From NCBI GenBank assembly GCA_036478595.1, contig JAZGEF010000020.1, positions 4,034 to 68,033 of the forward strand: DNA of 64,000 bases, written 5' to 3'. Below, one piece after another: positions 19,201-27,366 of the stretch (positions are counted from its first letter, which is position 1; the number at the start of each line of letters is the position of its first letter). The notes below the pieces were generated by a model that saw only the letters and a program-made list of their open reading frames with translations, did no database searches and was not told where the DNA came from. Origin of the DNA: Granulosicoccus sp036478595 (GTDB taxonomy: Bacteria; Pseudomonadota; Gammaproteobacteria; Granulosicoccales; Granulosicoccaceae). The position numbers and the translations under genes were made by a program.

Positions 19201-20015
19201 TCCACTTGGCTTTCCAACAATGCTTTACGGGCTGCAAGCTCACCCACTTCCGCACTTAACATAGTGGTGTCGGTGTCGTACAAGTTAAGCAGTGTTTTGT
19301 AACTCAATTGAGCTTGTGCTGCTTGCGCAGCGGTACTATCTGACGAGCTCATCAATGATTGAACCTGAGCTTGTGCTGAAGCAAATTGCTGCTGACCTTG
19401 CGTGGTGGATTGCTTCGCAAGCTCTAGCTCTGACATGGTGTCTTCTAGCTGGCGCTCCAGTGTTTCGATTGTATCGTCACGTTGAGATGCAAATGTTTCA
19501 AGCTCTGCTGTGGTGACATCTAGGCGTGATTGCAAGTCATTGATCTGCGCTTCGAGCACAGAGTTGGCATCGGCTGCAGATGCCAATTGAGTTAAGGACA
19601 CTTCACCTGCCGTGGTGAATTCGGCCAACTGAGCTCGAGCGGCTTCGAGTTCACTTTGAAAAGTAGCGATTTCTTCTTGCTTGTTGGCAATGTCTGTGGA
19701 GCCAGCAGCGGATGCAGCGTCTTGCTCGCTACGAACGACTTCGAGCTCGGAACGTAAAGCGGAAAGCTCTGATTCTTTTTCGAGCAAATCGGCTTTTGCA
19801 GCATTTAACCCCGCATCTGCTGTGTCCAGCTTTCCCGTGGCTTCAAGTAAGTTAGCGCCAATTGCATCATTTTTGCTTTGCAGCTGGAGCACATCCCCGC
19901 TGGTTCGCGATCCTGCAAACCAGGAACCCACAAGTGCCAAGAAGGTCAGCCCAGCGAGCAAAAACTTCAATTGGTAGGAGGACTTACTGGGCGATTTCTC
20001 GAAGTCTCTAAACAT
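16269..20015 (-). CDS. Giant membrane-anchored coiled-coil protein with C-terminal OmpA domain
   Basis: The 1248-residue product has a short cytoplasmic start, one membrane helix (about 17-33, FLLAGLTFLALVGSWF), about 1080 residues of Ala/Ser/Leu/Glu/Asp-rich heptads and a C-terminal OmpA-like peptidoglycan-binding domain. The domain shows VEGHTDSIPVSGDLLA, SNWELSVARAANTVNYLQ and GRALNRRVELVVLP. The topology resembles MotB-type or Pal-like anchors, here with a very long periplasmic rod that could span from inner membrane to cell wall. Repeats in the central part (see the repeat entry) show the rod has grown by duplication. No partner channel gene is adjacent, so a motor role is unsupported. 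Confidence 0.85.
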   Translation of the reverse strand: MFRDFEKSPSKSSYQLKFLLAGLTFLALVGSWFAGSRTSGDVLQLQSKNDAIGANLLEATGKLDTADAGLNAAKADLLEKESELSALRSELEVVRSEQDAASAAGSTDIANKQEEIATFQSELEAARAQLAEFTTAGEVSLTQLASAADANSVLEAQINDLQSRLDVTTAELETFASQRDDTIETLERQLEDTMSELELAKQSTTQGQQQFASAQAQVQSLMSSSDSTAAQAAQAQLSYKTLLNLYDTDTTMLSAEVGELAARKALLESQVDSLGQRAITSETKLGLIETAVSNSEALLQETQLALSDTETQLRLTRSGLASVKRDLASQTEGLSSQVESLQADLASQTQDLNSQVQSLMASGDTAASELVRAQADLSDLQARYDDTETLSQETQLALSDTEKELRLTRSGVASVKRDLASQAEDLNSQVQSLMASGNTTSSEMMQAKAGLSDLQARYDDDITSLNAEIGELEARKLALESQVVTLTTERDGLTIERDTLSAERDSLATERNELVVQRDGLAGEKIELLATVADVKNTASLTTAEVTESAEELELALADARGTVDEQTTKLAELQSRSVELESSNAELSASVASLQDAAANEGNATASEELKAQNAGLNSRIAQLQTYIDISKSDLDSSYASASLIGSEKDALEASFADLQAQLASQSGDAESTVGELTGLQGKLVDLETERDDLVAQLNTATESLNSAEVKLVDMQSEMGNEFSDMLVKLDQSKASLSGSEKLAAELRGEIDSTLAERDAYQEEVSDLTASHAAATAERDGFQGEVVELQARVGELEGELTVAQGIVLERTDSIGRLQTEQTGLSDQLASLQARFSEADMQLGTTREKIGMFEGDLSEANTTIEEMQAELNSANDQSGALKLQIDDVTAQRSAREGELDQTKIALAAAMSDLDARGSEFMQFKSNSASTADELNSQVSGLNDKVTALGGELEQTQSALSDASSNLEAKESELSALLSSSASGAEELKTEVSGLTAQVTGLTSELDLTKSALDATMVELDAKGDELDQFRATSASSAQEMGGKLDDLRNQVAALESVRSDLQQRLDASSAMVGDVKGQLNSANNELASREASSQNMLAAAGALRDQIEANLLENGVSDPQVSVRDDNSVVVNLRSEALFSSGRARLTRQGRTLMRKVGSALNGVGNTVQVEGHTDSIPVSGDLLAFFPSNWELSVARAANTVNYLQSKAGVDANRLSAIGYGQYRPVAQNDTRAGRALNRRVELVVLP
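18641..19138 (-). repeat. Nested tandem duplication inside the OmpA-domain coiled-coil gene
   Basis: Segment 18641-18862 (222 bp, 74 codons) is followed by a related copy at 18863-19138. The second copy is 54 bp longer because an 18-codon unit (protein LASQTEGLSSQVESLQAD then LASQTQDLNSQVQSLMAS) is itself doubled inside it. Matching blocks such as CGTAACGAGCCTGTAAGTCG (18641 and 18863) and GGTCACGTTTTACTGAAGCT (18761 and 19037) show the offsets of 222 and 276 bp. All differences keep the frame. Confidence 0.85.
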
Positions 20016-20137
20016 GAAATGTAATCCCGAAATTAGTGTGTGGTGAAGCTAAGATAAGACGCAGTTGATAGCTTATCGAAAACCCAGCGTTGCCACAATC
20101 TTGTCAGCCAATTAGCCGCTTAAGGTAGACTGTAACA

Positions 20138-21439
20138 TTGTCAAATAATGTTGCAGTTGCCGTGCGAGTACATTTAAGTTCCTTAGGTTGCAGACTGAAC
20201 GAGGCCGAGCTTGAACAATGGGCAGGCGATTTTCTCCGTTTGGGCGACTCTGTCGAGCGGCAGGCTGAAAATGCAGATGTTCTAATTTTGAACACTTGTG
20301 CAGTGACAAGTGAGGCCGTCAAAAAATCCCGCCAGCGCATTCAGCGGCTACAACGCGCCAATCCTGAGGCTAAAGTGGTGGTTTCAGGCTGTTACAGCAC
20401 ACTCGAGAAACCCTCGCAACTGGCGGAACTTGGCGTTGACCTTGTCGTACCTAACACGAGTAAAGATAAACTTGTGCCACTAACTCGGCAAACGTTTGCA
20501 CAACCCAATATGCCTGAAGGTGCTACTGCACCTGCTGAGTTTGCTCTATTTAAGCGCAATCGACATCGGGCGTTTATTAAAATTCAGGATGGTTGCCGAT
20601 ATCGTTGCACCTTTTGCATTGTTACCGTTGCGCGCGGAAGTGAGCGAAGTCGATCAGTTGTAGACATTTGTAACGAAGTTCGGGAATTGCACCAACAAGG
20701 CATTCAGGAGATTGTGTTAACGGGTGTTCATGTTGGCGGTTACGGGTCAGATATCGAGAGCGATCTGCAAACGTTGGTAGAATCGCTGCTGCGAAACACC
20801 GAAATCCCGCGAATCCGTTTTGCATCCGTAGAACCGTGGGATCTTTCGCCCGAATTTTTTACTTTATTTGCCGATTCCCGCATTATGCCGCACATGCATC
20901 TGCCACTACAAAGCGGAAGCGACACGGTGTTGCGCCGTATGGCACGGCGCTGCAAAACAGCTGATTTCACCATAATATGCCAACAACTACGAGAAGCGGT
21001 GCCCGAATTTAACGTCACTACCGACATCATCGTGGGGTTCCCAGGCGAAACCGAAGATGAATGGCAAGAATCCCTAGCCTATTTGCAAAGCCTTCCTGAG
21101 TTCGGCCACATCCATATATTTACCTACTCAGAACGTGAAGGAACAAAAGCTGCCACGCTGCCTAACCCGGTTACGTCAAATATTCGACAGCAACGTAGCC
21201 GTGAACTACACAAAATTGCTGCAGATCAACGAAAATCGGCGCAAGCCTTGCAGCTAAACAAAATAGTTGCTGTGCTGTGGGAACGCGGGCAACTCGAAAA
21301 TGGTCAGATACGACATTGGGGTTATACACCCAACTATATGAAGGTCACCACGCTAAGTGATGTGGACCTGACCAATCAGATACTCGACACCCGCTTAACA
21401 GCCGTCTGCGATGATGGCATGCAAGGACAAGTGGTGTAA
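20138..21439 (+). CDS. mtaB: tRNA (N6-threonylcarbamoyladenosine-C2)-methylthiotransferase MtaB
   Basis: The 433-residue product is a methylthiotransferase. It has an N-terminal cluster-binding domain (LGCRLNEAELEQW, LNTCAVTSEA, VSGCYSTLE) and a radical-SAM core with CRYRCTFC in IKIQDGCRYRCTFCIVTVA. VLTGVHVGGYG, HLPLQSGSDTVLRRM and TDIIVGFPGETEDEW follow. The VHVGGYG and NTCAVT patterns favour MtaB over MiaB or RimO. MtaB adds the methylthio group to t6A37 in tRNAs reading ANN codons. TTG at 20138 follows a distant AAGG; a GTG at 20162 is the alternative and no ATG fits. It is divergent from the OmpA-domain gene and lies 86 bp before aceE. Confidence 0.92.
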   Translation: MSNNVAVAVRVHLSSLGCRLNEAELEQWAGDFLRLGDSVERQAENADVLILNTCAVTSEAVKKSRQRIQRLQRANPEAKVVVSGCYSTLEKPSQLAELGVDLVVPNTSKDKLVPLTRQTFAQPNMPEGATAPAEFALFKRNRHRAFIKIQDGCRYRCTFCIVTVARGSERSRSVVDICNEVRELHQQGIQEIVLTGVHVGGYGSDIESDLQTLVESLLRNTEIPRIRFASVEPWDLSPEFFTLFADSRIMPHMHLPLQSGSDTVLRRMARRCKTADFTIICQQLREAVPEFNVTTDIIVGFPGETEDEWQESLAYLQSLPEFGHIHIFTYSEREGTKAATLPNPVTSNIRQQRSRELHKIAADQRKSAQALQLNKIVAVLWERGQLENGQIRHWGYTPNYMKVTTLSDVDLTNQILDTRLTAVCDDGMQGQVV

Positions 21440-21525
21440 AAACAGCAGCTGTGAACTCACGGGATTAAACAACTCGGCACGTACGGCTAGCATTAACAAA
21501 CAGCCTTAGAGATTGACGGAATATC

Positions 21526-24189
21526 ATGGCCAACGAAAAACCGACTGATACCGACGAAACAGAAACACGTGAATGGCTGGACGCACTTGATGCCGTTATT
21601 GATCGAGAAGGTACCGAACGTGCGCACTTTATTCTTGAAAAACTGATTGACAAGTCTCGTCGATCAGGCGCTAACCTACCCTACACCGCAAACACTGCTT
21701 ACGTTAATACGATCCCCCCTCATCTTGAAGTTCCGAACCCAGGCGATCACGAACTAGAACAGCGAATCCGATCGATGATCCGGTGGAATGCAACTGCAAT
21801 GGTGTTACGCGCCAATCGAGATGATTCTGGCCTCGGTGGTCATATCGCTAGTTTTGCATCGGCTGCGACTTTATACGACGTCGGCTTCAATCATTTTTTC
21901 CACGCACCCACGCCTGATCATGGTGGTGATGTCGTAATGGTCCAAGGGCATTCAGCTCCTGGTATTTATGCGCGTTCATTTTTAGAAGGCCGCCTTAGTG
22001 CCGACGATCTTGATAAATTCAGGCGCGAAGTGGATGGCGATGGTCTTTCTTCTTACCCACACCCATGGTTAATGCCTGAGTATTGGCAATTTCCAACGGT
22101 ATCGATGGGTTGGTGTTCGCTAACATCAATTTACCAAGCACGTTTCATGAAGTACTTACAACATCGTAGTTTAGCCAAAACTGACAACCGTAAAGTTTGG
22201 GCATTCCTGGGTGATGGCGAAATGGATGAGCCTGAGTCGCTTGGTGCAATCTCTCTTGCTGGGCGCGAAAAACTCGATAACCTCGTATTTGTCGTTAACT
22301 GTAATTTGCAACGCCTGGATGGCCCGGTGCGTGGCAACGGCAAAATCATCCAAGAACTCGAAGGCATGTTTCGAGGAGCCGGTTGGAACGTTATCAAAGT
22401 CATTTGGGGTTCTTACTGGGACCCCTTACTCGCACGTGACACCAGCGGCAAGCTTGCGCAACTGATGATGGAAACGGTTGACGGAGAATATCAAAACTTT
22501 AAGGCTAAAAGTGGAGCCTACACAAGAGAACACTTCTTTGGCAAGTACCCCGAGACAAAAGCGCTTGTCTCCAGCATGAGTGATGAAGACATCTGGCGCC
22601 TCAATCGCGGTGGACATGATCCACACAAACTTTATGCTGCCTACTTAGAAGCAACACAGCACACCGGCCAACCCACCATCATATTAACCAAGACAGTAAA
22701 AGGTTATGGTATGGGTGAATCAGGTGAAGGCACCAACGCCACTCATCAGCAAAAAAGTATGGATATGGACGCGCTTAAGAAAATGCGTGACCGTTTCGCT
22801 ATCCCTTTAACTGATGCGCAAGTTGAAAACTTTGAATACGTACAGCCCGACCCTGATAGTGACGAAATTAAGTACATGCAGGAGCGCCGGAAAGCCTTAG
22901 GTGGTTATCTGCCACAGCGTAAGAAATTTGCTGAACCCTTAGACGTACCACCACTGAGTGACTTTAAGGTGTTGCTGGACGGCTCAGGCGATAGAGAAAT
23001 GTCCACCACGATGGCATTTGTCAGAATGCTTACGATACTCACACGTGATAAAAAAATTGGCAAAAACATTGTGCCGATCGTGCCAGACGAGGCACGTACA
23101 TTTGGTATGGAAGGCATGTTTAGGCAGCTGGGCATTTATTCATCAGTTGGGCAGTTATACGAGCCACAAGATCGCGACCAGATCATGTACTACAAGGAGG
23201 ACAAATCTGGCCAGATCCTAGAAGAAGGTATTACCGAAGCCGGCGCCATGGCTAGTTGGTTAGCAGCAGCCACGGCTTACAGTACTCACGGCGTAAATAT
23301 GGTGCCGTTTTATATTTACTACTCCATGTTTGGTTTTCAACGTATTGGTGATCTAGCCTATTTAGCGGGTGACATGCGAGCCTGCGGCTTTTTAATTGGT
23401 GGCACTGCCGGGCGAACCACGCTCAATGGTGAGGGCCTTCAGCACGAAGACGGCCATTCATTGATACTGGCTAATACCATTCCCAACTGCGTTAGCTACG
23501 ACCCTTGCTTCGGCTACGAGATGGCAATCATCATCCATGACGGGATGACACGCATGCTCGAAAAGCGCGAATCGATTTATTACTACATCACCGCGATGAA
23601 CGAAAACTATGTGCAGCCGGCGATGCCATCAGGTGTTGAAGAAGGCATCATCAAAGGTATCTACATGTTGCAAGCGCGTAAAAAACCCGAGGGCTTATCC
23701 GTTCGCTTGCTTGGTGGTGGTACGATTTTACGCGAAGTAATTGCAGCGGCAACAATGCTTTGTGATGATTGGAAGATCGACTCGGAGATATTTAGCATCA
23801 CTAGTTTTAACGAATTGGCACGTGATGGCCTGGATGTGGAGCGTTGGAACATGTTGCACCCTGAAGATGTGCCTAAGGTTCCGTACATAACCTCAGTGCT
23901 GGGCGATAACGACGCCCCAGTTATTAGCTCAACTGATTATATGAAGGCTTATTCAGATCAAGTGAGAGAATACGTACCCGCTACATTTGTTGCATTGGGC
24001 ACGGATGGCTTTGGTCGGTCAGATACTCGCGCCAAACTGCGCGAATTCTTTGAAGTCGATCGCCGATACGTTGTGGTAGCAGCGTTACACGCTCTGGCTC
24101 AAGATGGCAAGATTGAAAAATCGATTGTTGCAGAGGCAATTGCAAAGTATGCGATTGATCCCAACAAACCTAATCCGGTAACGGTGTAA
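21526..24189 (+). CDS. aceE: Pyruvate dehydrogenase E1 component (homodimeric type)
   Basis: The 887-residue protein has the length of enterobacterial AceE. The thiamine-diphosphate site GDGEMDEPESLGAISLAGRE runs to VVNCNLQRLDGPVRGNGKI. Other conserved blocks include MVQGHSAPGIYARSF, VKGYGMGESGEGTNATHQ, IVPDEARTFGMEGMFRQLGI and LNGEGLQHEDGHS. E1 decarboxylates pyruvate and passes the acetyl group to lipoyl-E2, feeding acetyl-CoA to the citric acid cycle. It is the first gene of aceE-aceF-lpdA; aceF follows after 10 bp. No pdhR-type regulator gene is upstream, where mtaB sits instead, so control cannot be read from context. Confidence 0.97.
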   Translation: MANEKPTDTDETETREWLDALDAVIDREGTERAHFILEKLIDKSRRSGANLPYTANTAYVNTIPPHLEVPNPGDHELEQRIRSMIRWNATAMVLRANRDDSGLGGHIASFASAATLYDVGFNHFFHAPTPDHGGDVVMVQGHSAPGIYARSFLEGRLSADDLDKFRREVDGDGLSSYPHPWLMPEYWQFPTVSMGWCSLTSIYQARFMKYLQHRSLAKTDNRKVWAFLGDGEMDEPESLGAISLAGREKLDNLVFVVNCNLQRLDGPVRGNGKIIQELEGMFRGAGWNVIKVIWGSYWDPLLARDTSGKLAQLMMETVDGEYQNFKAKSGAYTREHFFGKYPETKALVSSMSDEDIWRLNRGGHDPHKLYAAYLEATQHTGQPTIILTKTVKGYGMGESGEGTNATHQQKSMDMDALKKMRDRFAIPLTDAQVENFEYVQPDPDSDEIKYMQERRKALGGYLPQRKKFAEPLDVPPLSDFKVLLDGSGDREMSTTMAFVRMLTILTRDKKIGKNIVPIVPDEARTFGMEGMFRQLGIYSSVGQLYEPQDRDQIMYYKEDKSGQILEEGITEAGAMASWLAAATAYSTHGVNMVPFYIYYSMFGFQRIGDLAYLAGDMRACGFLIGGTAGRTTLNGEGLQHEDGHSLILANTIPNCVSYDPCFGYEMAIIIHDGMTRMLEKRESIYYYITAMNENYVQPAMPSGVEEGIIKGIYMLQARKKPEGLSVRLLGGGTILREVIAAATMLCDDWKIDSEIFSITSFNELARDGLDVERWNMLHPEDVPKVPYITSVLGDNDAPVISSTDYMKAYSDQVREYVPATFVALGTDGFGRSDTRAKLREFFEVDRRYVVVAALHALAQDGKIEKSIVAEAIAKYAIDPNKPNPVTV

Positions 24190-24199
24190 GGAGCGGATC

Positions 24200-25555
24200 A
24201 TGGCAGACAAGCCAAACATAATTGATATCACGGTCCCCGACATCGGTGACGTTGAAAACGTGGAGATTATCGAAATACTGGTTAGCGAGGGCGATCAGCT
24301 TGCAACCGATGATTCCATACTGACACTTGAAAGCGACAAGGCCAGTATGGAAATACCCGCAGCGCATGCGGGCATCGTTAAATCCATTAGCGTTACTGTG
24401 GGTGCGTCGATTAACGTCGGCGATGTTATCGGCACCATGCAGATTGAAAACTCTGCAAGCGACGCCCCTGCTGACACAAGCAGCGAGAGCGAGGCTACCG
24501 CATCTGCAAAATCAGTAGAGACGGCAGCTGTTGCCACTCAACCGTCCGCTCCAGCGCCATTTACACCAGCAGTAAACGTTGATACTGCAGCAAAGCAATC
24601 AACTAACTCACCTACAGCTCATCTTGAAACCGGCAAACAGTCATTGCCCCATGCTAGCCCTGGTGTAAGACGCTACGCTCGGGAGCACGGTGCCAACCTG
24701 CACCTCATTACAGGGTCAGGCCGTAAAGGACGAATTGCTCGTACCGATGTAACGCTGTTTATTAAAGGTGCAATGGAAGGAAGCCAATCCAGCTATTCTG
24801 GATCTGGACAATCGCACTCTGGCATACCTGCCATACCTGAAGTCGACTTCAGTAAATTTGGAGAAACTGAACGAGTAGAATTAGGGCGAATAAACAAACT
24901 CAGTGCCAGTAACTTGCATCGCGCATGGCTTAACGTGCCAATGGTTACGCACCACGACAGTGCAGACATCACCGAGATGGAAGCTTTTCGTAAGCAATTG
25001 AAAACCGAAACTGTTGAGGGTGATGCAAAAATTACGGGGCTAGCCTTTCATATGAAAGCGCTGGCAGCCACACTAAAAGTATTCCCCAAAGTGAACTCAT
25101 CACTAGCACCAGATGGGCAATCACTGATTTATAAAAAATACTTTCATATTGGTATTGCCGTCGACACACCTAACGGTTTGGTGGTGCCAGTATTTAGAGA
25201 TGTTGATCAAAAGAGTATTCAGCAGCTTGCCACCGAGATGGCTGATATAAGCACTCGTGCTAGAGCGAAAAAGCTAAAACCCGACGAAATGCAAGGTGCA
25301 TCAATAACAATTTCCAGCCTCGGCGGTATTGGTGGTACTGCATTTACACCTATTGTTAATCCACCAGAGGTAGCCATACTCGGTATCACCCGAGCGAAGA
25401 TGGCACCGGTGTGGAATGGAACCGAATTTCTCCCTCGCCTACTGTGCCCGCTAGATTTAAGCTATGACCATCGAGTGGTTGACGGTGCAGACGCCGCGCG
25501 CTTTATGGCGCACTACTGCAAAACTATCGGCGATATTCGCCGCCTACTGTTGTAA
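24200..25555 (+). CDS. aceF: Dihydrolipoyllysine-residue acetyltransferase (PDH E2)
   Basis: The 451-residue protein has one lipoyl domain (about 8-80) with the lipoylated Lys in LESDKASMEIP. An Ala/Ser/Pro/Thr-rich linker follows, then a peripheral subunit-binding domain (ASPGVRRYAREHGANLHLIT, GSGRKGRIARTDV) and the catalytic domain with DHRVVDGADAARFMAHYC, which includes the active-site His and Asp. Enterobacterial E2 often has three lipoyl domains, so this is a short form. AAGGAG before the ATG is a strong ribosome site. It transfers the acetyl group from lipoyl-Lys to CoA and forms the core of the complex. Confidence 0.96.
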   Translation: MADKPNIIDITVPDIGDVENVEIIEILVSEGDQLATDDSILTLESDKASMEIPAAHAGIVKSISVTVGASINVGDVIGTMQIENSASDAPADTSSESEATASAKSVETAAVATQPSAPAPFTPAVNVDTAAKQSTNSPTAHLETGKQSLPHASPGVRRYAREHGANLHLITGSGRKGRIARTDVTLFIKGAMEGSQSSYSGSGQSHSGIPAIPEVDFSKFGETERVELGRINKLSASNLHRAWLNVPMVTHHDSADITEMEAFRKQLKTETVEGDAKITGLAFHMKALAATLKVFPKVNSSLAPDGQSLIYKKYFHIGIAVDTPNGLVVPVFRDVDQKSIQQLATEMADISTRARAKKLKPDEMQGASITISSLGGIGGTAFTPIVNPPEVAILGITRAKMAPVWNGTEFLPRLLCPLDLSYDHRVVDGADAARFMAHYCKTIGDIRRLLL

Positions 25556-25564
25556 CTTATCTGC

Positions 25565-27304
25565 ATGAGTGAATTAAAAACAATTCAAGTTCCCGATATT
25601 GGTGACGCCGACTCTGTCGAGATTATCGAAGTATTAATATCCGACAATCAACAGTTATCAATAGACGATTCACTTATCACTGTTGAAAGTGATAAGGCCA
25701 GCATGGAGATCCCCTCACCCGTTGCAGGCACCGTGACCTCAGTGTTGGTTAAGCCTGGTGATAAGGTGTCAGCCGGCAGCGATATACTCGTGATGGCTAT
25801 TAATGATACTAACGACCATACCGCCACTGAAGCGCCAGCACAGGATACGACAAGCGCGCCAGCCAAGCCCAAAACAAACACGTTTGATTCAGATGCTTAT
25901 GACGTAGTCGTAATTGGTGCAGGCCCTGGTGGTTATACCGCTGCGTTTCGCGCCGCCGACCTGGGTTTAAACGTTGCGTTAATAGAACGGTATGAATCGC
26001 TTGGTGGCGTCTGCCTAAACGTTGGTTGTATCCCATCAAAAGCGCTACTGCACACTGCGGCCGTAATCGATGAAGCCAAGCATCTAGAAAAACAGGGCAT
26101 AAGCTTTGCCGAGCCATCTATTGATATTGACAAGCTACGTAGTTTTAAAGAATCTGTGGTTGGCCAATTAACCAATGGGCTTAAAGGCATGGCAAAGCAG
26201 CGCAAGGTAACTGTGCTCACCGGTAACGCAAGCTTTGAGTCAAACACCGCTGTCGCGATCGAAAGCAGTGGTGCTACCCAATCAATCAGCTTTAAGAATG
26301 CCATCATTGCCGCAGGCTCTCAAAGCGTAAAAATCCCCGGGTTTCCTTATGATGACGAGCGTATGCTTGATTCAACACGGGCGCTTGAACTACAGAGTAT
26401 CCCAGATAAATTATTGATTATCGGTGGCGGTATAATCGGTCTAGAAATGGGCTGTGTGTATGCAGCACTGGGCACCAAGATAACAGTTGTCGAATTGTCT
26501 GATCAATTGATGCCGGGTTGCGATGCGGATTTACTCAAGCCACTGCAACAAAAATTATCTAACGATTTTGAAGCCATTTACACAGGCTCAAAAGTAACAA
26601 AGGTAGAGGCCGCAAAAAATGGCTTAACTGCGTTTTTTGAAGGTGGCAAAGCACCCGCCACCGAGCAATATGACAAAGTGTTGCTAGCAGTGGGCCGATC
26701 ACCTAATGGCCTCAAGCTTAATGCTACAGCTGCTGGCGTGGAGGTTACGGAACGTGGCTATATTAATGTTGATCAACAACAGCGTACTAATGTTACCAAC
26801 ATATTCGCCATTGGCGATATCGTTGGCCAACCTATGCTGGCACACAAAGCAACGCACGAAGGCAAGGTAGCCGCCGAAGTTTGCGCCGGAAAAAAATCAT
26901 TCTTTGATGCACGCACTATCCCGTCAGTTGCCTATACCGATCCGGAAGTCTCTTGGATGGGCCTTACCGAAACCGATGCCAAAGCTAACGGCGTTGAATT
27001 TGAGAAAGCCAGTTTTCCATGGGCGGCGAGTGGTCGAAATCTAAGCATGGGTAGCAAATCGGGTTTAACAAAAATTCTATTCGATCCAAATACTAAAAAA
27101 ATACTGGGTGCGGGCATTGTTGGCAAAAACGCTGGCGAACTCATTGCAGAAGCCGTGCTTGCGCTGGAAATGGGTGCAGATATAGAAGACCTTGCATTAA
27201 CAATCCATCCACACCCAACTCTATCTGAGACACTTAATTTTGCGGCAGAAGTAGCGGAAGGGACAGTGACCGATATTTACTTACCAAAAAAGCGTAAACG
27301 CTAG
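25565..27304 (+). CDS. lpdA: Dihydrolipoyl dehydrogenase with N-terminal lipoyl domain (PDH E3)
   Basis: The 579-residue protein has an extra N-terminal lipoyl domain (about 5-78, lipoyl site VESDKASMEIP), a linker, and a full flavoprotein disulfide reductase. The latter shows VVIGAGPGGYTAAFRAADLG, the redox pair in GGVCLNVGCIPSKALLH, the NAD fold LLIIGGGIIGLEMGCVYAAL, and the C-terminal IHPHPTLSETL with the catalytic His and Glu. It reoxidises dihydrolipoyl groups with NAD+. Lipoyl-E3 fusions occur in several bacterial lineages and here may offset the single lipoyl domain on AceF. It follows aceF after 9 bp and closes the operon. Confidence 0.96.
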   Translation: MSELKTIQVPDIGDADSVEIIEVLISDNQQLSIDDSLITVESDKASMEIPSPVAGTVTSVLVKPGDKVSAGSDILVMAINDTNDHTATEAPAQDTTSAPAKPKTNTFDSDAYDVVVIGAGPGGYTAAFRAADLGLNVALIERYESLGGVCLNVGCIPSKALLHTAAVIDEAKHLEKQGISFAEPSIDIDKLRSFKESVVGQLTNGLKGMAKQRKVTVLTGNASFESNTAVAIESSGATQSISFKNAIIAAGSQSVKIPGFPYDDERMLDSTRALELQSIPDKLLIIGGGIIGLEMGCVYAALGTKITVVELSDQLMPGCDADLLKPLQQKLSNDFEAIYTGSKVTKVEAAKNGLTAFFEGGKAPATEQYDKVLLAVGRSPNGLKLNATAAGVEVTERGYINVDQQQRTNVTNIFAIGDIVGQPMLAHKATHEGKVAAEVCAGKKSFFDARTIPSVAYTDPEVSWMGLTETDAKANGVEFEKASFPWAASGRNLSMGSKSGLTKILFDPNTKKILGAGIVGKNAGELIAEAVLALEMGADIEDLALTIHPHPTLSETLNFAAEVAEGTVTDIYLPKKRKR

Positions 27305-27366
27305 CGCCCCCGTCTGGGCACCAGGTCAATCCGCTTAGAAATTTCGCTTAGCTACACGCTTAAAAT

